Shown here in pieces: positions 53,190-60,462 of a stretch of 64,000 nucleotides of DNA. The translations under genes were made by a program, and so were the position numbers. Position 1 is the first letter of the stretch; each line of letters begins with the position of its first letter. The notes below the pieces were generated by a model that made no database searches, was not told the DNA's origin, and was given only the letters and a program-made list of their open reading frames with translations. The stretch comes from Gemmatimonadaceae bacterium (GTDB lineage Bacteria; Gemmatimonadota; Gemmatimonadetes; Gemmatimonadales; Gemmatimonadaceae), in the NCBI GenBank assembly GCA_025934775.1, contig JAICWO010000018.1, forward strand, positions 32,626 through 96,625. The letters are read 5' to 3'.

Positions 53190-54671
53190 GTGTCCGCAAC
53201 AGCGCTGCCCTCCACTTCCAACCCGCCGGGCATCATCGACCAGGCGCTCGCCGATCGTCTTGCCGGGATCGTCGGCGCGAAGCGCGTGTTGTACCGTCCG
53301 AGTGAGCTGTTGACGTACACGTCGGACGGACTTCCCTCGTACCACAAGCAGCCGGGTCTTGCCGTCTTCCCCGGAACGCGCGACGAAGTCGTTGCCGTCG
53401 TGCGCGTGCTCGCGGAGCGCCACGTCCCGTTCGTGCCGCGAGGCGCGGGCACCGGCCTCTCCGGCGGGGCGCTCGCCGACGGTCTCGTGCTGATCGGACT
53501 GAACCGGCTCACGAGAATTCTCTCAATCGACGCGGAGAACTGCCGCGCGGTGGTCGAACCGGGGGTGGTGAACGTGGCGCTCAGCCGCGCGGTGGCGCAG
53601 TACGGCTTGCACTACGCGCCCGACCCATCGAGCCAGGCGGCGTGCACGATCGGCGGCAACGTCGCGGAGAACGCCGGCGGCCCGCATTGCCTGAAGTACG
53701 GCGTCACGACGAATCACGTCGTCGCGATCACCGCCGTGCTTCCGAGCGGCGAGATCGTGGAACTGGGCGACACCGAGGGTGAGCACGAAGGCTACGATCT
53801 CGTCGGCGCGTTCGTCGGCTCGGAGGGCTGCTTCGGAATCGCGCTGCAAGTGACGGTGCGGCTGTCGCGCAACGCCGAAGCGGTGCGCACGCTGCTCGCC
53901 GATTTCATGTCGCTCGACAGCGCGGCGCGCGCGGTCTCCGGCGTCGTCGCGACGGGAATCGTGCCCGCGGCGCTCGAGATGATCGATCAGGCGACGATCC
54001 GCGCGGTGGAGTCGTCGATCTACGCCGCGGGTTATCCGACCGACGCGTCGGCAGCGCTCCTGATCGAGCTCGACGGCGCGGCGGCGGGTCTCGAGCACGA
54101 TGTCGCGACCGTGGAATCGATCTGCAAGTCGAGCGGCGCGCGCACGGTGCGGATCGCGCGCGACGAAGCGGAGCGCGCGCGGCTCTGGCAAGGTCGCAAG
54201 AAGGCGTTCGGCGCGATGGGCCGCGTCTCATCGCACCTCGTGGTGCAGGACGCGGTCGTGCCGCGAACGCGTCTTCCCGAGGTGCTCGAGCGCATCCACG
54301 AGATCGGCGAGCGGCATCGCGTGCGGGTGTGCAACGTCTTTCACGCCGGCGACGGCAATCTGCATCCCAACATCGCCTACAGCGCCGCGGACGCCGACGA
54401 GACGGCGCGCGTGCACCTCGCGATGCGCGAGATCATGCGCGCGTGTGTGGACGTCGGCGGAACGATCACGGGCGAGCACGGCGTCGGCCTCGACAAGCTC
54501 GAATACATGGCGCTCATCTTCTCGCCGGATTCGCTGGCAACGATGTGCGCGCTGCGAGAGGTGTTCGATCCCGAGCGCCGCGCGAATCCCGGCAAGGTCG
54601 TTCCCATGCACGCGTGCCGCGAGTGGACAGCGGCACCCGCGGCGCGCGTCACGAGCCGAGGCCGCGCGTGA
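53190..54671 (+). CDS. glcD: Glycolate oxidase subunit GlcD (FAD-linked)
   Basis: 493 residues of the FAD-PCMH/VAO family. The FAD-binding region PFVPRGAGTGLSGGAL, the segment DPSSQAACTIGGNVAENAGG, and FAD-linked oxidase C-terminal NVFHAGDGNLHPNI and GEHGVGLDKLEYM are all present. GlcD oxidises glycolate to glyoxylate, passing electrons to GlcE and GlcF. D-lactate is an alternative substrate in related enzymes. GTG 53190 is the only start near the expected N-terminus. The stop overlaps glcE in GTGA. Confidence 0.94.
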   Translation: MSATALPSTSNPPGIIDQALADRLAGIVGAKRVLYRPSELLTYTSDGLPSYHKQPGLAVFPGTRDEVVAVVRVLAERHVPFVPRGAGTGLSGGALADGLVLIGLNRLTRILSIDAENCRAVVEPGVVNVALSRAVAQYGLHYAPDPSSQAACTIGGNVAENAGGPHCLKYGVTTNHVVAITAVLPSGEIVELGDTEGEHEGYDLVGAFVGSEGCFGIALQVTVRLSRNAEAVRTLLADFMSLDSAARAVSGVVATGIVPAALEMIDQATIRAVESSIYAAGYPTDASAALLIELDGAAAGLEHDVATVESICKSSGARTVRIARDEAERARLWQGRKKAFGAMGRVSSHLVVQDAVVPRTRLPEVLERIHEIGERHRVRVCNVFHAGDGNLHPNIAYSAADADETARVHLAMREIMRACVDVGGTITGEHGVGLDKLEYMALIFSPDSLATMCALREVFDPERRANPGKVVPMHACREWTAAPAARVTSRGRA

Positions 54672-55804
54672 CGGCGGTCGCGTTGCCGGGTGTCGGCGCG
54701 CTGGTGGACCGAGTTCGAGATGCGGCGGCGCGCCGCGCCGCGCTTCGTGTGGTCGGACAAGGCACGTGGTTCGATGCCGGTCGCCCCGTGCTCGCGCAGG
54801 AGACGATCTCGACGCGCGATCTCGCGGGGATCATCGAATACGTGCCTGGCGATCTCACGCTCACCGCGCGCGCCGGCACGACGCTCGCCGAGATCGTCGA
54901 GGCGACGGCCGCGCACGGCCAGTGGCTCGCCCTCGACCCTCACGGCGGCGACGCGGGGACGCTCGGCGCCACGATCGCCACCGCGTCGAGCGGACCGCTC
55001 GCGACGGGATTCGGCACACCGCGCGATCTCGTGCTCGGGCTCGAGCTGGTTACCGGCGCGGGGATCGTGGCACGCGGGGGCGGCCGCGTCGTGAAGAACG
55101 TCGCGGGATTCGACATCGCCCGTCTGCTCACTGGATCGTGGGGCTCGCTCGGCGTGATCACTGAAGTCAGCGTGCGCCTGCACGCACGGCCGGCGGTGGA
55201 TGAATCGATCATCGTCCCGCTGCCCGCGAAATCGGGTGCGGTCGAGCGTGTGCGGACGCTGCTTCGGCGAATCCCGTTCACGCCACTGGCGTGCGAGGTG
55301 GTCAACGCGGCGCTCGCGCGAGCGCTCGGCGCCGGCGCTGCGCCCGCCGCGATCGTGCGGCTCGGCGGAAACCGCGAGGCCGTTGCGGCGCAGCGGGCCG
55401 CGTTCGACGAGCTCGGATCCGTGCGCGAGATCGACGTGAGCGTGTGGCAGCGACTGCGCACGATCGAATCCAGGGACGCGATCGTGTTCCGCCTCTCCGC
55501 GCTCCCGGCGCGGATCGAGAGCGTCTGGACCAGCGCCGCCGCGCTCGAGGGCGAGGGTGCATTGATCCACGCGGCGCCCGCGCGCGGCATCGTGCGGTGC
55601 GTGCTGCGACGAAGCGACGGCACGACGGCGGCCGCGGCGAGCGTGCTGTCGTCCACGAGCTGTTCCCGAATCGGCGAGCGGCTCCCGAGCGAGCTCTGGG
55701 CGATTCTCCCGCGACCGGGTGCGGACGCGCTGTCTCGCCGAGTCAAGCACGCGTTCGATCCCGCGGGCGTGCTGAATCCCGGCGTCATTGGAGAACTGGA
55801 ATGA
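54668..55804 (+). CDS. glcE: Glycolate oxidase FAD-binding subunit GlcE
   Basis: 378 residues of the same FAD-PCMH family, shorter than GlcD. It has VVGQGTWFDAGRP, LDPHGGDAGTLGATIATASSG, GGRVVKNVAGFDIARLLTGSWGSLG and a C-terminal RVKHAFDPAGVLNPG. GTG 54668 overlaps the glcD stop, and the stop overlaps glcF ATG. The order D-E-F is that of the E. coli glc operon; the malate synthase and permease genes found there are absent here. Confidence 0.93.
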   Translation: MTAVALPGVGALVDRVRDAAARRAALRVVGQGTWFDAGRPVLAQETISTRDLAGIIEYVPGDLTLTARAGTTLAEIVEATAAHGQWLALDPHGGDAGTLGATIATASSGPLATGFGTPRDLVLGLELVTGAGIVARGGGRVVKNVAGFDIARLLTGSWGSLGVITEVSVRLHARPAVDESIIVPLPAKSGAVERVRTLLRRIPFTPLACEVVNAALARALGAGAAPAAIVRLGGNREAVAAQRAAFDELGSVREIDVSVWQRLRTIESRDAIVFRLSALPARIESVWTSAAALEGEGALIHAAPARGIVRCVLRRSDGTTAAAASVLSSTSCSRIGERLPSELWAILPRPGADALSRRVKHAFDPAGVLNPGVIGELE

Positions 55805-57087
55805 GCACCCCGGACGTCGTCCCGGGCGAGTGCGCGCTGCCTGGCACACCGCTGGCGCGGGAGCGCGCGGGAGTCGATGCGTGTGTCCACTGCGGCTTTT
55901 GCCTCCAGAGCTGCCCAACGTATCTGACGCTCGAGGACGAGAACGACTCGCCTCGCGGGCGCATTCTGCTCATGCGCACTGTGCTCGAAGGGACGCTCCA
56001 GCCGGAGAACGCGTCCGTCACGACGCACATCGATCGCTGCCTCGGCTGCCGCGCGTGCGAGACCGTGTGCCCGTCGGGCGTGCCGTACGGCCATCTGCTC
56101 GAGGCCACGCGCGCCACGATCGCCGGCCGGCGCCCGATTCCCTTCGTGGCGCGAATGATTCTCGCCGTGTTTGGGCACCAGCCGCTGCTCGACTTGGCGA
56201 TGGCCGGAGGACGCGTGCTGCGCGCAATCGGAATCGCGCGGCTGCTGGCCAAGGTGCCGGGTCGAATCGGATTCGGCATGGCGATGCTCGCATCGACGTC
56301 GCGACCGAAGCGCGCGCCGTTCCGGAGGACGACATCGAGCGGTGAACGCGGCCGTGTCGCGATGCTCACCGGGTGCGTCATGGAAGGTTTGTTTGACGAA
56401 GCAAATCGTTCGACGGAGCTAACGATCGAGTCGAACGGCTACGCGCTGGTGGACGCGCCAGGGCAGCGGTGCTGCGGCGCGCTGCACGCGCACGCCGGCG
56501 ACGATCAAACGGCCCGCCGCCTGGCGCGCGCGAACATCGCCGCGTTCGAGCGCACGAACGCGGAGTACATCTGCGTGAATGCGGCCGGGTGCGGCGCCAT
56601 GATGAAAGACTACGGCCATCTGCTCGCGGACGATCCCGAGTGGGCCGAGCGCGCGGCGCGCGTCAGCGCCAAGGTGCGCGACGTGAGCGAGCTGCTCTCT
56701 GCGGCCGGACCCGAGCACGGCGCGCCGGTTCGCGTGCGGGTCGCGTACGACGCGCCATGTCACCTCATTCACGCGCAGCGCATCGCCGCCGCACCGATCG
56801 ACGTGCTGCGCGCCATTCCGGAGCTCGAGCTCGTCCCGTTGAACGAGTACGACGTCTGCTGCGGAAGCGCCGGGATCTACAACCTCGTCGAGCCCGACAC
56901 GTCGAACGCGGTGCTCGACCGGAAGATGGCGAACATCGGCGCCACCGACGCCGACGTGATCGCGACTGGGAATCCCGGCTGTCTGATGCAGATCGGCGCC
57001 GGCTTGCTGCGCTCGGGATCGTCGGTGCACGCGCGGCATCCGGTCGAGCTGCTCGCGGAGAGCTACGCGAAGCGCGCTGCGCCGTAG
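55801..57087 (+). CDS. glcF: Glycolate oxidase iron-sulfur subunit GlcF
   Basis: 428 residues. Two [4Fe-4S] clusters: Cys28, 31, 34 and 38 (CVHCGFCLQSCP) and a second CLGCRACETVCP. The C-terminal half has two CCG-type (DUF3483-like) domains with CCGALHAHAGD and CCGSAGIYNL, shared with heterodisulfide reductase subunit B. It transfers electrons from the flavin subunits to quinone. Gap of 58 nt before the next gene. Confidence 0.95.
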   Translation: MSTPDVVPGECALPGTPLARERAGVDACVHCGFCLQSCPTYLTLEDENDSPRGRILLMRTVLEGTLQPENASVTTHIDRCLGCRACETVCPSGVPYGHLLEATRATIAGRRPIPFVARMILAVFGHQPLLDLAMAGGRVLRAIGIARLLAKVPGRIGFGMAMLASTSRPKRAPFRRTTSSGERGRVAMLTGCVMEGLFDEANRSTELTIESNGYALVDAPGQRCCGALHAHAGDDQTARRLARANIAAFERTNAEYICVNAAGCGAMMKDYGHLLADDPEWAERAARVSAKVRDVSELLSAAGPEHGAPVRVRVAYDAPCHLIHAQRIAAAPIDVLRAIPELELVPLNEYDVCCGSAGIYNLVEPDTSNAVLDRKMANIGATDADVIATGNPGCLMQIGAGLLRSGSSVHARHPVELLAESYAKRAAP

Positions 57088-57145
57088 CACGCCCTGGCGC
57101 GCGGCGGCGGTGGCGCGCGCCGAACGGCCTCGTTTACTTAGGATC

Positions 57146-57841
57146 ATGATCGACGTCGTGATCTTCGAGCTCGAGAACGTGTTGTTCGATACGCGCGAGC
57201 TCCGCCGGCTCGCGGTGACGGCAGCGTGTGCCGCCGAGGGGATCCCGGTCTCCAGCGCGCCGGATGTCATCGACGGACGCCCAACACGCGCAGCGGTGCG
57301 CGCCATCCTTTCGGGAAACGCGGAACGCGACGAAGTGCTGGACGAAGTGCTGGTCGACTTGATCGCATCGCGCGCGAACCGCGCGTTCTCGGAACAGCTC
57401 GCGCAAGGCGGCGTGTCGCTCGCGCGGGGCGCGGCGTCGTTCGTCGCCGCGGCGACGGGCGCCGCGCGGCTCGCGATCGTCACACGTGCGGCGCGCGCCG
57501 ACGCCGAGCTTCTGCTTCGCTTATCGGGGTTCGACGGGGTGTTCGCGGTGGTGATCACGGGCGACGACGTGCTCGATGAAAAACCGTCGGCCGAGGGATA
57601 CCGCGCGGCGCGGGAGCGGTTGATCCGGCAGCGGCCGGTGCGGCGGGGCGCGCTCATCGCGCTCGAGGACGGACTTGCCGGCATTCGCGCGGCGCACGCG
57701 GCCGACGCGCGGTGCATCGCAGTCGGCGCGATGCCGGCGCACATCGCGATGGAAGCGGAGGCGTTCGTCGCCACGCTCGCCGATACGACGCTCGAGATGC
57801 TGGACACTTTGTCGACGGCCGGCGCGGAGCGTGTGCGATGA
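57146..57841 (+). CDS. HAD-fold protein with Glu-x-Glu in motif I
   Basis: 231 residues with the fold of beta-phosphoglucomutase/Gph-type HAD phosphatases. Motif I reads VVIFELENVLFDT, with Glu8 and Glu10 where the nucleophile and acid/base Asp residues belong. Motif II (IVTRAAR), the Lys (DEKPSAEGY) and motif IV (ALEDGLAGIRAAHAA) are retained. An all-helical cap is at about 15-90. The nucleophile change makes ordinary phosphatase activity doubtful; a binding or regulatory function is possible. It sits between glcF and a YgfZ-like gene, with a 4-nt overlap to the latter. Confidence 0.8.
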   Translation: MIDVVIFELENVLFDTRELRRLAVTAACAAEGIPVSSAPDVIDGRPTRAAVRAILSGNAERDEVLDEVLVDLIASRANRAFSEQLAQGGVSLARGAASFVAAATGAARLAIVTRAARADAELLLRLSGFDGVFAVVITGDDVLDEKPSAEGYRAARERLIRQRPVRRGALIALEDGLAGIRAAHAADARCIAVGAMPAHIAMEAEAFVATLADTTLEMLDTLSTAGAERVR

Positions 57842-58893
57842 GCAGCAGCTCGGCAGTGGCGAAGCAGGAGATCGCGGGACAGGACGTCGTCGTCGCGTAC
57901 GGGGACGTGGGCGCGGAATACGCCGCGCTCCGGAGCGGCGCGCTCGTGATCGATCGGAGTCACCGCGGCCGCATGCGCTTTCTGGGCGAGAAGGCCGGCG
58001 ACGCCCTCACCGGCCTGACGACCAACGACGTGCTCGCGCTGCACCCCGGCCAGGGCCAGTACGCGGCCGTGCTCTCGGCCAAGGGGCGGATCGTCGCTGA
58101 CGTGCGCGTGTTCGCGTCGGCGGGATCGTACCTCGTGGACGCGCCGGCGCGCGCGTTCCCCGGTTTCGCGGCGCTGATCAAGAAATACGTGAACCCGCGG
58201 GTCTCCGGCTATCGAGACGACTCGCACCCGATTCGCGACCTCGGCGTGTTCGGCGTCGAGGCACCGCGGATCGTGTCGCGCCTCACCGGCATCGCCGAAG
58301 AGGCGCTCCGCGCGTTATCTGAGTACGCTCATACTGAAACGCACATTGACGGCGCCCCGGTCACGGTGGCGCGGACGCCGGACATCGGGGTGGACGGGTT
58401 CGATCTCTTCGTGGCGATGGACGCGATCGAGCGGATCCGCGAGCGCGCGCTCGCGGCGGGCGGCACCCCGGCCGGGCTCGCGGCGTGGGAAATCGCGCGC
58501 GTCGAAGCGGGCCGTCCCGAGTGGGGGATCGACATGGACGATTCGACGATCCCGCAGGAAGCGAACTTCGACGACTTGAACGCGATCTCCTACACGAAGG
58601 GCTGTTACATCGGGCAAGAGGTCGTGGCGCGCGTGCACTTCCGCGGCCACGTCAACCGCCACCTGCGCGGTATTCGCGCGGCGAGCAGCGAGCCGGTGCC
58701 GAGCGGCGCGCAGCTCATCGACGACAACGGGAACCACGTGGGCGAGGTGCGCAGCGCGGTGTCGTCGCCGCGGCTCGGCGGGATCGGCATCGCGATGCTC
58801 CGGCGCGAGATCACGCCGGGGATGACGCTCACGGCGAAGTGGGAGCAGGGCGAGCAGCGCGTGGACGTGACGCTGCTCCCCTTCCCGGGCTGA
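57838..58893 (+). CDS. YgfZ/GcvT-family (CAF17-like) folate-dependent protein
   Basis: 351 residues. The N-terminal GcvT-like domain (VVIDRSHRGRMRFLGEKAGDAL, GLTTNDVLAL, GQYAAVLSAKGRIVADVRV) and the YgfZ hallmark YTKGCYIGQEVVAR are clear, as is a C-terminal barrel (LRREITPGMTL). YgfZ is needed for assembly or repair of some Fe-S clusters, using tetrahydrofolate. GlcF, upstream in the same unit, carries [4Fe-4S] clusters and is a possible client. ATG 57838 overlaps the HAD-like stop. The next gene starts immediately after this stop. Confidence 0.88.
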   Translation: MSSSSAVAKQEIAGQDVVVAYGDVGAEYAALRSGALVIDRSHRGRMRFLGEKAGDALTGLTTNDVLALHPGQGQYAAVLSAKGRIVADVRVFASAGSYLVDAPARAFPGFAALIKKYVNPRVSGYRDDSHPIRDLGVFGVEAPRIVSRLTGIAEEALRALSEYAHTETHIDGAPVTVARTPDIGVDGFDLFVAMDAIERIRERALAAGGTPAGLAAWEIARVEAGRPEWGIDMDDSTIPQEANFDDLNAISYTKGCYIGQEVVARVHFRGHVNRHLRGIRAASSEPVPSGAQLIDDNGNHVGEVRSAVSSPRLGGIGIAMLRREITPGMTLTAKWEQGEQRVDVTLLPFPG

Positions 58894-59916
58894 GTGTCGC
58901 GCGCGCTCGTCACCGGCGCGACGGGACTGGTCGGCTCGCACATCGTCGATCAATTGCTCGCGAGCGGCTGGTCCGTCCGGGCGCTGGTGCGTTCGCCGTC
59001 AGAGGCACTGCGGTCGCGTGGCGTGGAGTGCGTGGTGAGCGACGTGCTGGACGACGCGGGCTTCAGGAACGCCGCCTCGGGCGCGGACGTGATCTTTCAC
59101 ACGGCCGCGGCGATCACTCCGCGCGGAGGGTGGGAAGCGTTTCGCCGGCTCAACGTGGACGGGACGACGCACGCGATCGCCGCCGCCGAGTCGAGCGGGG
59201 CGCGCCTGCTGCAGCTCAGCAGCGTGGCCGTCTACGGGTCGGAAGGACGGTACCAGGGCGAGCGCGGCGCGACGAGCGAAGACGCGCCGCTCGCGCCGCT
59301 GCCGGAGCGTGCGTACTACGCGCGATCGAAGCGCGAATCGGAGCAGCTCGTGATGGCCGCGCACGCGGCGGGGCGCATCTGGGCGACCGCCGTTCGGCCG
59401 TGCGTCATCTACGGGCCGCGGGACCGGCAGTTCACGCCGCGCATCGGGCGTCTGCTCTCGCACGGTGTCGCGCCGCTCGTGGGCGGCGGCGGGGCGACGC
59501 TCGCCGTGGTGCACGCGGCGAACGTCGCGGATGGCGCGATCCGCGCCGCGATGCACGACGCGGCGGGCGGCCGGTCGTACAACCTCGCGAACGAGGATCC
59601 GGTGAGCGTACGGCGGTTCCTCGAGCTCGCCGCGATGGGCATGGGCCGGAAGGTGCGCATGCTGTCGATCCCGGAGCCGATCGCGCGCGCGTTGTTCGGC
59701 GTTGCGCGTTTTGGTATGAGAACTCTCTCGGGCGGCCGGCTGAACGCCGTGAGCGACGCGTCGCTCAGCTTTCTCACGCGCGACAATCCGTTCACGTCGG
59801 AGCGCGCGAAGCGGGAGCTCGGCTGGCGGCCGCTCGTGCGCCCCGAGGACGGCGTCCCGGCGTCGTTCCGATGGTGGGCCGCGCATGCGGGGGACGAAAA
59901 AAAGAGCGCGACGTGA
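58894..59916 (+). CDS. NAD-dependent epimerase/dehydratase (extended SDR)
   Basis: 340 residues. Rossmann nucleotide site VTGATGLVGSHIVDQL, NAD-proximal SSVAVYG, catalytic YARSKRESE (Tyr-x-x-x-Lys), and C-terminal LGWRPLVRPEDGV. It probably acts on a sugar nucleotide or a terpenoid/steroid-type substrate; the family is too broad to say more. GTG 58894 abuts the preceding stop. The last codons and stop lie inside the terminator stem-loop that follows. Confidence 0.85.
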   Translation: MSRALVTGATGLVGSHIVDQLLASGWSVRALVRSPSEALRSRGVECVVSDVLDDAGFRNAASGADVIFHTAAAITPRGGWEAFRRLNVDGTTHAIAAAESSGARLLQLSSVAVYGSEGRYQGERGATSEDAPLAPLPERAYYARSKRESEQLVMAAHAAGRIWATAVRPCVIYGPRDRQFTPRIGRLLSHGVAPLVGGGGATLAVVHAANVADGAIRAAMHDAAGGRSYNLANEDPVSVRRFLELAAMGMGRKVRMLSIPEPIARALFGVARFGMRTLSGGRLNAVSDASLSFLTRDNPFTSERAKRELGWRPLVRPEDGVPASFRWWAAHAGDEKKSAT

Positions 59917-59929
59917 GTCGCGCTCTTTT
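59900..59929. terminator. Bidirectional intrinsic terminator whose loop holds the stop codon
   Basis: A 13-bp perfect stem (AAAAGAGCGCGAC with GTCGCGCTCTTTT) has loop GTGA (59913-59916), which contains the epimerase TGA. Extra A residues precede the left arm, so both strands end in T-runs. It lies between the epimerase and the convergent lipoprotein gene and can serve both. Confidence 0.9.
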
Positions 59930-59953
59930 GAAACACCCGACGAGGCAATCAGC

Positions 59954-60196
59954 TTAGCCCTTCTTGCCCTTCTTCTTACCACCCTTCTTGGTGGTGTCGG
60001 CCTTCGTCGTGGTGTCAGCCTTCTTGGTGGTGTCCATCGACTTCATGGAGGTATCCATCTTCATGCCGGTATCGGTCGCGGCCGGAGCGGGCGCAGGCGC
60101 CATCGCGGGCGTGGCGGTATCCGACGCAGCGTTTTCCGACTTCGAGCAAGCGGTTACCGCGAGCACGGCAGCGGCGACGAAAGCCAGGCGCTTCAT
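59954..60196 (-). CDS. Small Lys-rich lipoprotein
   Basis: 80 residues. The signal ends in VTAC (Cys17). The mature chain is low complexity: an Ala/Pro/Asp part with two Met-Lys-rich stretches, then repeats of DTTKKADTTTKADTTKK and a strongly basic KKGGKKKGKKG end. AGGAGATT precedes the ATG. Lys-rich tails resemble metal- or phosphate-binding or cell-wall-associated lipoproteins, but no family is recognised. The promoter is at 60281-60308. Confidence 0.75.
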   Translation of the reverse strand: MKRLAFVAAAVLAVTACSKSENAASDTATPAMAPAPAPAATDTGMKMDTSMKSMDTTKKADTTTKADTTKKGGKKKGKKG

Positions 60197-60280
60197 GACA
60201 ATCTCCTGAAGAGTAGGTCGAGTGGTTCTTCCGCGTGGTTCGTTGCACGCGATCTGGGCTGCTCGGGTTGAGCGGCGTGA

Positions 60281-60308
60281 AACTTATGACCCCAGGGATA
60301 GGTGTCAA
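60281..60308 (-). promoter_or_regulatory. Promoter of the small lipoprotein gene
   Basis: On the minus strand, TTGACA (60303-60308) and TAAGTT (60281-60286) are 16 nt apart. The transcription start would be near 60274, leaving a leader of about 78 nt before the lipoprotein ATG. The rest of the 266-nt spacer to 60463 holds no clear element. Confidence 0.6.
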
Positions 60309-60462
60309 GACCGACGGCAATCGGCAAGTTCGCGCCGATCAACAAGTTCGTCATCGTTTCAGCCCCGCGGGTACACGGGCGCCGGGAGATGTTGCAGCTT
60401 CCGGGCCACTGGCTGCGACCACTCCACGGCCATAGGTTGCGCTACTCGCGAACGAGGTGCGT

